Shown piece by piece: positions 48,559-57,743 of a DNA stretch of 64,000 nt. The position numbers and the translations under genes were made by a program. The notes under the pieces were generated by a model. It worked only from the letters and a program-made list of their open reading frames with translations. It did not search any database and had not been told where the DNA came from. Source of the stretch: Nitrosomonadales bacterium (GTDB lineage: Bacteria > Pseudomonadota > Gammaproteobacteria > Burkholderiales > Gallionellaceae). How positions within the stretch are numbered: position 1 is the first letter of the stretch; each line of letters begins with the position of its first letter. The DNA is taken from contig JADKHS010000004.1 in assembly GCA_016721605.1 (NCBI GenBank), positions 1-64,000 of the forward strand, in the 5' to 3' direction.

Positions 48559-50243
48559 TTGGCACAGCCAACAGCCGAACATTTATTATTTGAGGTTTAT
48601 CATGCCGCGATCAAAGCACCCTACTTCCCGATTATCTACGTGCGTGGCTATGCCATGACGCGCGACGAAATTAACCAGACCACGGCCGACCCATTTTGTG
48701 GCTTCAACCTCGGCTCCACTGTTTATCGGGCAGTGCCAGATAAAAATCAGCAGCCCCGAAAATATGTTTTCGAATCGCCGGTAGTACGTCTTGGTTCCGA
48801 GTTTGGTTATAGCGACGTGTATGAAGATGGTTATGACATCGTGGATCCAGAATGGGAGGTAGCCGCTGACGGTAAACCGACCGACAATTCGCTCACAGGC
48901 CGCTCGATCGTGATTTATCGCTATTACGATCCGGCTTCGACTTTGTTGGGGGACGGCCATACACCCAGCATTGAAGGTTTCGCCAAAGGCCTGGGCACCC
49001 TCGTGGCCTGAGTGCGCGAATTAGTGTGCAAAACCCCGCCAATGGTATGGCACCGAAGGATTTTCGTTGTTACTTGGTAGCGCATTCGATGGGTGGCTTG
49101 GTGTGCCGGGCTTTCTTGCAGAACCCTGCCCTTGATCCTGGAAACATGCGCGCCCATGTCGATAAATTTTTTACCTACGCTACGCCGCATAATGGTATCG
49201 ATTTGCTGGGAATCAACACGCCATCATGGTTGACTGCCTTTGACATCGACAATTTCAACCGCCAAGAGCGTATGCCTGAGTATCTAAATTTGAAGAAAGC
49301 CTACGCTAAACATTCACGGGTCGATTTGATACCGGAGGAGAGCTTTTCATCACGCAAGGTGTTTTGCATGGTCGGTACAAATCGCCTGGACTACGACACA
49401 GCGGCAGGGTTGTCACGCACCTTTGTAGGCAATGGCAGTGACGGCTTGGTGCGTATTGCCAACGCCACTTTAATGGGTCTTAATGCCAATGGCTCAATTG
49501 GCGAGCCCTGTGCAAAAGCCTTCACCTTCCGCTCCCATTCCGGCTATTTTGGCATCGTTAATAGCGAAGAGGCGTTCCAGAATCTGACGCGCTTTTTGTT
49601 CGGAGACGTGCGTGTCGACTTGTGGCTCGACATAGAGGATATTCGCTTACCGACAGCGGTGCAGGTGGAGGCTGACGCCGGGCGCAGTGTCAATGCCCTG
49701 TATCAAATTGAGGTGTTAGCCTCGCCCCGAGGCAAGTTATGGTATCTATCGCGGCGTACCGCCGAGGAAGATTCGGTAGCCTGCGTGCCACATGCCAGCT
49801 GGAAGGAGGTAAAGGCGCAATATCTTTCCAGCGTATTTCTGGCAAACCGTGCCAAAGTGAATCCGAAACGCCGCTCGTTAGCTTACAGCCTGACACTTGG
49901 CATTCGTGCCCCTGATTACGAGATTGAACGGCGTCTATGGGTTAACGAGCATTACGAAGGCGGCTATCTGTTCCGCGATGCGCTCATTCTCGAAATGGTG
50001 CCTCCGCGCAATGAGAATGAGATGTGGAAGGTGAAATACTCATGGCAAGGCTCGGGGATGTTGGCGGCGGAAACGGTGCTTGACGTAAAACCGCTAGACA
50101 AGGAGCGGGTGGAGGTAGTGGTACCGTTTGATAGCCATACCATCGAGGCGGATGGTACACACAAACCAGCATTTCCTGGTGTCAAGGGAAGCCTGCGCTT
50201 TGTGATTTCGGCGTGGAATGCGGATTTAGAGATGGATGGCTAA
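48559..50243 (+). CDS. Large alpha/beta hydrolase (lipase/PGAP1-like), one frameshift
   Basis: The two ORFs read as one protein of about 560 residues. The first has FPIIYVRGYAMT, typical of the first strand and oxyanion region of lipases. After a break near 49004 the second has YLVAHSMGGLVCRAFL with the nucleophile Ser, FFTYATPHNGIDL and GSDGLVRIANATLMG. The His is probably in FRSHSGYFGI. A C-terminal region of about 190 residues (from DVRVDLWLDIED) is beta-rich and unrecognised. The start is uncertain: TTG 48559 in frame, or an ATG at 48602 preceded by GAGG that would need one more frame correction. No signal peptide is seen. Substrate unknown. Confidence 0.75.
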
Positions 50244-50437
50244 CTGGTTTTTACCGCAACGCATCCAAATTCGGCGGGCTTTACAAAAAGTAAGCGCTTA
50301 AATTCCACATACCACGTGGAAGTTAAATTAAATCGACGGCTGTTGCTATATGGATATTAATTTGTTGTGGTTGTTTTTTGAATCCATCCTCAATATAAAT
50401 TGCTGTGGTCGGATTCTGTAGTTTGTACCAGAATTAT

Positions 50438-51244
50438 TTATGATTTATCGGATTTCAGTCCCTCTGTCAGATGCGGAGCGATGACTTGCAGCATTTGCGC
50501 AAATATCTTGGCGTTGCCTGCACAAAGGTTGCCGCTTTTGAGGTAGGCGTCGTTACCTTGCATATCCCCCACCAAGCCGCCCGCTTCTGTAATAAGCAAG
50601 CATCCTGCGGCGATGTCCCAAGGTTTAAGTCCAATTTCAAAAAAACCATCATAGCGCCCCGCCGCAGTGTAGGCGAGATCAAGTGCGGCAGAGCCAGGCC
50701 GGCGCAGGCCGGAGGTCTTTTGCATCATGTCGCGCAAGATGTTCATGTAGGGATCCAAGTGTTCAAATTTGGTGTAAGGAAATCCGGTGCCGATCAGGCA
50801 ATCGGCCAGTTCGATGCGTTTGCTTACACGCAGACGGCGGTCATTGATATAAGCGCCGCTGCCGCGCGTGGCGGTGAATAGATCATTCTTGGTGGGGTCA
50901 TATATTACTGCCTGGGTCAAGACGCCATTGTGCTGCAATGCAATAGACACGGCGTATTGCTGAAAACCATGCAAGAAGTTTGTGGTGCCATCAAGCGGAT
51001 CGATGATCCAGAGATATTCCGAGTCGCCTTGGGCGCCACTCTCTTCTGCTAGAATTGCGTGTTTTGGATAGGCGTCCAGCAAGGTGTTGATGATGGCTTG
51101 CTCGGCTGCGCGATCCACTTCACTGACATAATCGGAGTGGGATTTTTTGGTGACGGTGAGATGGTCAAGATTATCGGCGGCACGGTGGATCAAGTTGCCG
51201 GCGCGACGCGCGGCTTTCACCGCGATGGTGAGCATGGGATGCAT
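50438..51244 (-). CDS. suhB: Inositol-1-monophosphatase family protein SuhB
   Basis: A 268-residue Mg-dependent phosphatase. Metal-binding motifs are AILAEESGAQG, WIIDPLDGTTNFLHGF and the C-terminal KPWDIAAGCLLITEAGG. In E. coli SuhB also joins the Nus complex during rRNA transcription. Start at ATG 51244, or ATG 51235. The divergent trmJ start is only 14 bp away, so the promoters must overlap the coding regions. This trmJ-suhB pairing is common in betaproteobacteria. Confidence 0.94.
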   Translation of the reverse strand: MHPMLTIAVKAARRAGNLIHRAADNLDHLTVTKKSHSDYVSEVDRAAEQAIINTLLDAYPKHAILAEESGAQGDSEYLWIIDPLDGTTNFLHGFQQYAVSIALQHNGVLTQAVIYDPTKNDLFTATRGSGAYINDRRLRVSKRIELADCLIGTGFPYTKFEHLDPYMNILRDMMQKTSGLRRPGSAALDLAYTAAGRYDGFFEIGLKPWDIAAGCLLITEAGGLVGDMQGNDAYLKSGNLCAGNAKIFAQMLQVIAPHLTEGLKSDKS

Positions 51245-51258
51245 AACGAACCTTTTTA

Positions 51259-52066
51259 ATGAGCAGTCGGATTGTTCCGGTAGCGTATTTTAGTGTGAAT
51301 TGCACTTTGGATAAACCAGAGATTTTAAATAATGTACGTGTGGTACTGAGCCATACCACCCATCCAGGCAATATTGGCGCGGCTGCACGCGCGATGAAGA
51401 CCATGGGACTGCAGAGCCTGTTTGATTAATCCCCAGCATTTTCCTGACCGACAAGCAGATGCGATGGCCGCCAGCGCGGCAGATGTGCTGCAAAACGCAG
51501 TTGTGTGTGGCTCGCTGGACGAAGCGTTGCAAGGCGTGGTTTTGGTGGCGGGAATGTCGGCACGTGCACGTTATATTTCGCAAGAGGTGCTCGCTCCGCG
51601 CGCGGCGATGCCACTCATGGCGCAGCAGGCGGTACAGCAACCTGTGGCGCTTCTGTTTGGTACAGAAATGTCCGGCTTGACTAATGATGAGTTGGCACGC
51701 TGTCATTTTATGGTACGCATTCCTGCCAGCCCGTCGTACACGTCACTTAATTTGGCGGCTGCGGTGCAATTGATATGCTATGAGCTGCGCCTGGCTGCAG
51801 GACAGGGAGAATATGCCCCGCCCGAACTTAACCCGGCATCGGCGGAGCAGGTGGAAAGATTTTTCCGGCATTTGGAAGACACACTTACCGAAATTGGTTT
51901 TTTACGGGATAAGCAATCAACCAAGCTGATGCAAAAATTGCGCCGTTTATATGCACGTGCACGGCTGGAGCCTGAGGAAGTGAATATTTTGCGTGGTATT
52001 TTGACAGTCACGGCTGAATACAATACGCAGCAAAAATTCGACGATCAAAACAAAAAAATTGAGTGA
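51259..52066 (+). CDS. trmJ: tRNA/rRNA 2'-O-methyltransferase TrmJ, one frameshift
   Basis: TrmJ (SPOUT class) methylates the ribose at tRNA position 32. The N-terminal VRVVLSHTTHPGNIGAAARA and MKTMGL are family hallmarks. The frame breaks near 51421 in a T run; downstream it reads LINPQHFPDRQADAMAASAA, VALLFGTEMSGLTNDEL and the knot motif IPASPSYTSLNLAAAVQL. Two added bases restore the frame. A C-terminal helical extension (FFRHLEDTLTEIGFL and following) is typical. The start is uncertain because the N-terminus before NNVRVVL is not conserved. Confidence 0.92.
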
Positions 52067-52084
52067 GTAAAGTTAGGTGCCCTG

Positions 52085-52813
52085 ATGTTCCAATCTGTTA
52101 AAGAAGATATAGACAGCGTATTTGCGCGCGACCCAGCGGCGCGCAGTGTATTTGAAGTAATAACCTGCTACCCGGGATTTCATGCGCGCCTGGTGCATCG
52201 CATGGCACATTGGCTTTGGTATGCAAAGCTGAAATGGCTGGCGCGCTTTTTGTCGCACTTAGGCCGTTTTTTGACCGGTATTGAGATTCATCCGGGGGCA
52301 ACGATTGGGCGGCGGTTTTTCATTGATCACGGCATGGGTGTGGTGATCGGTGAAACCGCTGAGATCGGTGATGATTGCACTTTGTATCACGGCGTAACGC
52401 TGGGCGGGACTTCATGGAAAGAAGGCAAACGCCATCCCACGCTAGGTAATGGTGTCGTGGTTGGGGCCGGCGCTAAAATCTTGGGTCCTATTACCATCGG
52501 CGATAGCGCCAAAATAGGCTCTAATGCCGTGGTAGTGAAGAATGTACCGGCGGGAGCAACGGCTGCCGGGATACCGGCGCGCATCCTTGATGAGGCTTCA
52601 AAAAGGCCAGGTTTTAATGCTTATGGCATCAGTAATGACCAGAATGATCCGCTGGCTCAAGCTATCCACGGCTTGTTAGGGCATGGTATGGTGGTGGACA
52701 AACGCATCGATCTTATTCTGGAACAATTAGAAAAAATGGGCGTAAACATCGACGAAGAACGCGCCACTGCCGATAAGTTTGATCCCAATTACCTGAATAG
52801 AATTGTTGACTAA
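52085..52813 (+). CDS. cysE: Serine O-acetyltransferase
   Basis: CysE makes O-acetylserine, the precursor of cysteine. Length 242 residues. The N-terminal helical part has MFQSVKEDIDSVFARDPAAR. The left-handed beta-helix has hexapeptide repeats, from GIEIHPGATIGRRFFIDHGM through VVIGETAEIGDDCTLYHGVT, to VVVGAGAKILGPITIGDSA and GIPARIL. An unusual acidic C-terminal extension (from about residue 175) is common in the iscR-linked CysE of proteobacteria. It precedes iscR, so cysteine supply and Fe-S assembly are clustered. Confidence 0.95.
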   Translation: MFQSVKEDIDSVFARDPAARSVFEVITCYPGFHARLVHRMAHWLWYAKLKWLARFLSHLGRFLTGIEIHPGATIGRRFFIDHGMGVVIGETAEIGDDCTLYHGVTLGGTSWKEGKRHPTLGNGVVVGAGAKILGPITIGDSAKIGSNAVVVKNVPAGATAAGIPARILDEASKRPGFNAYGISNDQNDPLAQAIHGLLGHGMVVDKRIDLILEQLEKMGVNIDEERATADKFDPNYLNRIVD

Positions 52814-53106
52814 AGTTATTAGTTGACTAAATCGGTTGGGTATTTTATTATTCTTCCCAAATTAAGGGTTTTCATAGATTCAGTTCGCGTGATGATCGCG
52901 CAGGATCAAATGGTAGCTGATCTTCTTAAAGTAGTTCTACATAAATTGTTCATGGGCCAGGCTGAAAAAAGTCTTTGCGTAATTGCCCTGAAGAAGACAA
53001 ATTAGGGTAGTGCGGCTATTTATAAACATTAAGAGCTGGTTCATGTTGGCATGTCTATCACAGATAAAAATGCTGATCTTGTGCGATGTAAATTCAGGGA
53101 GAAATC

Positions 53107-53580
53107 ATGCGGCTTACCACTAAAGGGCGTTTTGCCGTAATGGCAATGGCTGATCTGGCGTTGCATGGCGGATGTGGCCCGGTAACACTGTCCAGCATTA
53201 GTGAGCGCCAAAAAATTTCGCAATCTTACCTTGAGCAGCTGTTCGGTAAGTTGCGTAAGCGCAATATCGTGGTTGCAGTACGTGGCCCGGGTGGTGGTTA
53301 TTATTTGGCACGTCCAAGCGCGCAAATCTCAGTCGCTGACATTGTCGTGGCGGTGGATGAGTCAGTGGATGCTACCCGGTGTGGTGGAAAAGCTAATTGC
53401 CAAGACGAGAAACAATGCATTACACATGATTTATGGATGGGGCTGAACGAAGCGTTATACGGTTATATGGCGGGGGTAAGCTTGCAGCAATTAGTCGATA
53501 ATGCCGCCAAACCCAAGTCCGAAATTAAAACAGTAAGCGTCAGTAAAAATATCACTAAGTCGGTGCTTGTTTCGGCGTAG
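53107..53580 (+). CDS. iscR: Fe-S cluster-sensing regulator IscR
   Basis: IscR is an Rrf2-family regulator that binds a [2Fe-2S] cluster. The N-terminal wing-helix MRLTTKGRFAVMAMADLALH is the family signature, and the recognition region is SSISERQKISQSYLEQLFGK. Three cluster-ligand Cys are in the segment CGGKANC-(5)-C (about residues 92-104), with a nearby His as the likely fourth ligand. Length 157 residues. It sits directly before the suf genes and is expected to regulate them. The hairpin that follows may set their ratio. Confidence 0.95.
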   Translation: MRLTTKGRFAVMAMADLALHGGCGPVTLSSISERQKISQSYLEQLFGKLRKRNIVVAVRGPGGGYYLARPSAQISVADIVVAVDESVDATRCGGKANCQDEKQCITHDLWMGLNEALYGYMAGVSLQQLVDNAAKPKSEIKTVSVSKNITKSVLVSA

Positions 53581-53638
53581 TTTAGATTTAATGCTTTGCT
53601 AGATGAATACTTAGATCATTTAGTTTCGTGGGATAAAT

Positions 53639-53672
53639 GGAGGTAAGGCACGATTAATCGCGCCTTACCTCC
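53639..53672 (+). terminator. Strong hairpin between iscR and sufA
   Basis: GGAGGTAAGGCACG (53639-53652) pairs with CGCGCCTTACCTCC (53659-53672) over 14 bases with one mismatch, around an ATTAAT loop. It has no T tract. It could be a partial terminator, an mRNA-processing site or a stabilising stem that separates iscR from the suf message. Notably, one arm also contains GGAGG. Confidence 0.65.
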
Positions 53673-53754
53673 TCAACCTTAATAAGGATTGATTCTGGGA
53701 TTGATCCGGGCCTTTCGCGATACTTTTTATTGTCTACTATCAGGAGGTTAAATA

Positions 53755-54114
53755 ATGGCGATTACATTAACTGAAAATGCGGCAAAACAGATTCAAAAGC
53801 AACTCGCAAAGCGTGGAAAAGGCCTTGCCCTGCGCGTTGGCGTCAAAAAAGTTGGCTGCTCCGGTTACGCTTATACCTATGACTATGCCGATGAGGTGCT
53901 TGCAGGAGACCATATGTTCGAAGCGCATAGCGCCAAGGTTGTGTTTAATGATTCGACCTTGGCTTATATTAATGGCTCGCGTTTAGATTTTGTGACTGAA
54001 GGGCTTAAGCAGATGTTTAAATTTGACAATCCCAATGTCGGCAGTATGTGCGGTTGTGGCGAGAGCTTCAATCTGACAGGTGAAGCGGCAAAGTCCATAG
54101 TTCAAAATTCATAG
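53755..54114 (+). CDS. sufA: A-type Fe-S carrier protein (SufA/IscA family)
   Basis: A 119-residue A-type scaffold/carrier. The three ligand Cys are in KKVGCSGYAYTYDY and in the C-terminal GSMCGCGESF. The ribosome-binding site AGGAGG lies eight bases before ATG 53755. It follows iscR and precedes sufB by 97 bp. Whether it is best called SufA, IscA or ErpA cannot be settled from the protein; I use SufA because of its neighbours. Confidence 0.9.
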   Translation: MAITLTENAAKQIQKQLAKRGKGLALRVGVKKVGCSGYAYTYDYADEVLAGDHMFEAHSAKVVFNDSTLAYINGSRLDFVTEGLKQMFKFDNPNVGSMCGCGESFNLTGEAAKSIVQNS

Positions 54115-54211
54115 TGTAAGGTGCGACTGTTTAATTGCCCCATGTAACCCCTTAGGCAACCCGTGAATAAGCTTTTTCTTCGACCTTGATGATTTTTCGG
54201 AGGTAACATTA

Positions 54212-55648
54212 ATGAGTGCAACGCTGCAAAACCTCGTCAACCAGCCGTATAAACATGGCTTCGTCACTAGCATCGAGTCTGATGTCGCGCCGAAAGGTTT
54301 GAATGCAGATACTATCCGGATGATTTCGACCAAGAAAAAAGAGCCGGAGTGGCTGCTTGAATTTCGGCTTAAATCTTATGAAGCCTGGCTTAAGATGGAA
54401 GAGCCTGTATGGCCTAATGTCCATTATCCGAAGATCGATTTTCAGGCTATCAGCTATTATTCTGCGCCCAAGCAAAAGCCGAAATTAAAAAGCATGGATG
54501 AGGTTGATCCTGAATTGCTGCGTACTTTTGAAAAGCTGGGTGTGCCGTTACATGAGCGTATGGCGCTTGCTGGCGTTGCGGTAGATGTTATTTTTGATAG
54601 CGTATCCGTGGCGACCACTTATAAAGATAAACTTGCCGAGGTTGGCATTATTTTCTGTTCCATGTCGGAAGCGGTGCATGATCATCCTGAGCTGGTGCAG
54701 AAATATCTTGGTACCGTAATTCCGCCCAGTGATAATTTTTATGCCGCGCTCAACTCAGCCGTGTTTACCGATGGTTCGTTCTGTTATATCCCCAAAGGGG
54801 TTAAATGCCCGATGGATTTATCGACCTATTTCCGCATCAATACCGAGGAATCAGGCCAATTTGAACGTACATTGATTGTTGCTGAAGAAGGGGCTTCGGT
54901 CTCTTACCTTGAAGGCTGTACCGCACCTGCGTTCAGCAGCAATCAGCTGCATGCTGCGGTAGTAGAGCTTGTAGCGCTCGATAACGCCGACATCAAATAC
55001 TCAACAGTGCAGAACTGGTATGCAGGTGATGAGAAAGGCGTTGGGGGCATTTATAATTTTGTAACCAAGCGTGGTTTGGCTAAAGGGGTGAATTCACGTA
55101 TTTCCTGGACCCAGGTAGAAACCGGTTCGGCGATTACCTGGAAATATCCTTCCTGTGTGCTGCTTGGTGATAATTCGGTTGGAGAATTCTATTCCGTTGC
55201 GGTCACCAACCATTATCAACAGGCCGACACAGGCACCAAAATGATACATGTCGGCAAAAACACGCGTAGCACGATAGTCAGCAAAGGAATCTCGGCCGGC
55301 CATTCCAATAATAGCTACCGTGGATTGGTCAAGGTTGCACCAGGCGCCACGGGTGCGCGCAATTATTCACAATGTGATTCGATGCTGGTTGGACAGAATT
55401 CCGGCGCCCATACCTTTCCCTATATACAGGTGGCGAACAATAGCTCCCAAATAGAGCATGAAGCATCGACTTCAAAGATCGGTGAGGATCAATTGTTTTA
55501 TTTCGCACAACGCGGAATTGACGCGGAAGCTGCGGTGTCCATGATCATCAATGGATTCTGTAAAGACGTATTTCAGCAATTACCAATGGAGTTTGCGGTC
55601 GAAGCGACCGCATTGCTCAGTTTCAAACTAGAAGGGAGTGTTGGATGA
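54212..55648 (+). CDS. sufB: SufB, Fe-S scaffold subunit
   Basis: SufB is the core scaffold of the SUF system, working with SufC and SufD. Length 478 residues. Conserved features include FRLKSYEAWLKMEEPVWPNV, YIPKGVKCPMDLSTYFRINT, VSYLEGCTAP, VQNWYAGDEKGVGGIYNFV and the C-terminal QIEHEASTSKIGEDQLFYF. A good ribosome-binding site, CGGAGGT, precedes ATG 54212. Its stop overlaps the sufC start by four bases. Confidence 0.96.
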   Translation: MSATLQNLVNQPYKHGFVTSIESDVAPKGLNADTIRMISTKKKEPEWLLEFRLKSYEAWLKMEEPVWPNVHYPKIDFQAISYYSAPKQKPKLKSMDEVDPELLRTFEKLGVPLHERMALAGVAVDVIFDSVSVATTYKDKLAEVGIIFCSMSEAVHDHPELVQKYLGTVIPPSDNFYAALNSAVFTDGSFCYIPKGVKCPMDLSTYFRINTEESGQFERTLIVAEEGASVSYLEGCTAPAFSSNQLHAAVVELVALDNADIKYSTVQNWYAGDEKGVGGIYNFVTKRGLAKGVNSRISWTQVETGSAITWKYPSCVLLGDNSVGEFYSVAVTNHYQQADTGTKMIHVGKNTRSTIVSKGISAGHSNNSYRGLVKVAPGATGARNYSQCDSMLVGQNSGAHTFPYIQVANNSSQIEHEASTSKIGEDQLFYFAQRGIDAEAAVSMIINGFCKDVFQQLPMEFAVEATALLSFKLEGSVG

Positions 55649-56439
55649 TTTACCCAGACAGCAAGATCGTGCTCGAAGTACGCGGGTTATGTGCGACCGT
55701 GAATGGTACAGAAATTCTAAAAGGATTGGATCTAACGGTAAGGCGCGGCGAAGTGCATGCCATTATGGGGCCCAATGGCTCGGGCAAGAGCACCTTTTCC
55801 AAGATACTCGCGGGTCATTCAGCTTATGAAGTCACGGGAGGTTCCGTGATGTTCGAAGGGCAAAACTTGTTTGATCTGGCTCCTGAAGAACGTGCACGTG
55901 CCGGCGTGTTCCTTGCTTTCCAATATCCGATTGAAATACCCGGTGTTATCAACAGCCAGTTTCTGCGTCTTACCTACAATACCGTACAGACCCATCGTGG
56001 CAAAGAAGAGCTCGACCCGCTTGAGTTTGATGACTATGTGCGCGAAAAGATGAAGTTACTCGAAATGAGTCCTGATTTTCTTGAACGTAGCGTAAACGAA
56101 GGCTTTTCCGGGGGCGAAAAAAAGCGCAATGAAATATTGCAAATGGCAATGTTGGATCCACGCTTGGCGATTTTAGATGAGACCGATTCCGGCCTCGACA
56201 TTGACGCACTCAGGATCGTCGCCAACGGCGTCAACCAACTTGCCAACAAAGATAATGCGATCGTGCTGGTAACGCACTACCAGCGTTTGCTGAACTATAT
56301 CGTGCCTGACTACGTACATGTGATGGAAGCAGGCCGCATCATCAAGACTGGTGGCAAAGAGCTTGCGTTAGAACTCGAATCCCGTGGCTACGACTGGGTC
56401 GGAGTCGAACATAAGGCTGTAGCGGGGGCGGTGGCATGA
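55645..56439 (+). CDS. sufC: SufC, ABC-type ATPase of the SUF complex
   Basis: SufC is the cytoplasmic ATPase of SufBC2D. Length 264 residues. Walker A is IMGPNGSGKST, the signature FSGGEKKRNE, and Walker B LAILDETDSGLDIDAL, followed by the conserved VLVTHYQRLLNYI. ATGA overlaps tie it to sufB and sufD. Confidence 0.97.
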   Translation: MIYPDSKIVLEVRGLCATVNGTEILKGLDLTVRRGEVHAIMGPNGSGKSTFSKILAGHSAYEVTGGSVMFEGQNLFDLAPEERARAGVFLAFQYPIEIPGVINSQFLRLTYNTVQTHRGKEELDPLEFDDYVREKMKLLEMSPDFLERSVNEGFSGGEKKRNEILQMAMLDPRLAILDETDSGLDIDALRIVANGVNQLANKDNAIVLVTHYQRLLNYIVPDYVHVMEAGRIIKTGGKELALELESRGYDWVGVEHKAVAGAVA

Positions 56440-57743
56440 GTGCAACCGGCACCATTAATGCGGGTTACCTGGAAACCCTGCTGGCAGGGCAGCCGCAATT
56501 GCCTACAAGTCCGTTGGCATGGCTTAATGCGCTGCGCGCGGAGGCAGTCGACCGCGTTGGTGTTCTGACGGTACCCACTCTGCGCGACGAAGAATGGCGT
56601 TTTACCGATATTTCGCAGCTCACCAAGATGCCATTCCATCCGGTGCGCACAACCATCAGCCTCCAGGCCGCCGACATAGAGCGCTTTTATATCGAGGAAG
56701 CGACTACCCGACTGGTATTCATCGATGGTGTCTATGCTCCCCAGTTGTCAAGTGGCATTGCAGACAGTGATGTAACGGTTGTCAATCTGGAAGCTGGATT
56801 TGCTGCGCACGCAGCAAAAATCGAGCCATATCTGGGGCGTCTTACAGAATTTCGCGACAATGTATTTGCGGCCCTTAATACTGCATTTCTGCATGATGCG
56901 GCATTGGTCGTTGTGCCACGTGACATCGCAGTTACGGTACCGGTACACCTGCTATTCATTGCGATGCAAAAGGATGTCGTAAGTTATCCGCGTTGCCTGT
57001 TGCTGGCCGAGTCCGGTAGCGCAGTGACAGTGATTGAGGATTATGTTTCATTGCAAGAAGACGCTTATTTCACCAATGCGGTGGCCGAAATCGCATTGCT
57101 CGATAATGCGCGCGTCAACCATATACGGGTGCAGCGTGAAGGCGCGAAAGCATTTCATATTGCAAACTGCGCGGTATCACTTGCACGTGCCAGTAATTAT
57201 CAGTCGGTGAGTGTTGCGTTCGGTGCGCGTATTTCGCGTTATAACCTGAATGTACAGTTAGCTGAGGAGGCCGAATGTGCGGTTGACGGATTGGCGTTAA
57301 TCTCGGGGCGTCAGTTAGCCGATACACATACCTGCATCGACCATGCGAAGCCGCACGCAGTCAGTCATCAGATGCACAAATGTATCGTCGGCGGCGGTGC
57401 ACATGCGGTATTCAACGGCAAAATTATGGTACGTCAAGGTGCGCAGCGTACCGATTCCAGGCAGTCTAGCCGCAACCTGCTATTAACCAATAAAGCCCAC
57501 GTTGACACCAAGCCGCAACTTGAAATTTTCGCGGATGACGTGAAGTGCACACATGGCGCGACCATCGGCCAGCTCGACAGCGAGGAAGTGTTTTATTTGC
57601 AGAGTCGCGGCTTGTCCGATACGGCGGCGCGGAACATGCTGACTTACGCGTTTGGGGCTGAAATCATCGAGCGCATACCGATTTCGTCACTTAAATGCCA
57701 GCTTGAACAAACCGTACTCGAACAGACCGCGACCCAGCTATGA
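56436..57743 (+). CDS. sufD: SufD, Fe-S assembly subunit
   Basis: SufD is a paralogue of SufB and its partner in the scaffold complex. Length 435 residues. Typical parts are TLRDEEWRFTDISQLTKM, VLLNG-like strand HLLFIAMQKDVVSYPRCLL, SAVTVIEDYVSL and the C-terminal DDVKCTHGATIGQLDSEEVF with its conserved C-x-H-G, ending AFGAEIIERIP. Stop and start overlaps join it to sufC and sufS. Confidence 0.95.
   Translation: MSATGTINAGYLETLLAGQPQLPTSPLAWLNALRAEAVDRVGVLTVPTLRDEEWRFTDISQLTKMPFHPVRTTISLQAADIERFYIEEATTRLVFIDGVYAPQLSSGIADSDVTVVNLEAGFAAHAAKIEPYLGRLTEFRDNVFAALNTAFLHDAALVVVPRDIAVTVPVHLLFIAMQKDVVSYPRCLLLAESGSAVTVIEDYVSLQEDAYFTNAVAEIALLDNARVNHIRVQREGAKAFHIANCAVSLARASNYQSVSVAFGARISRYNLNVQLAEEAECAVDGLALISGRQLADTHTCIDHAKPHAVSHQMHKCIVGGGAHAVFNGKIMVRQGAQRTDSRQSSRNLLLTNKAHVDTKPQLEIFADDVKCTHGATIGQLDSEEVFYLQSRGLSDTAARNMLTYAFGAEIIERIPISSLKCQLEQTVLEQTATQL

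Noticed and set aside
52823..53005. 60-codon ORF between cysE and iscR
   Set aside because: It needs a TTG start, has no ribosome-binding site and shows no protein-like pattern that I recognise.
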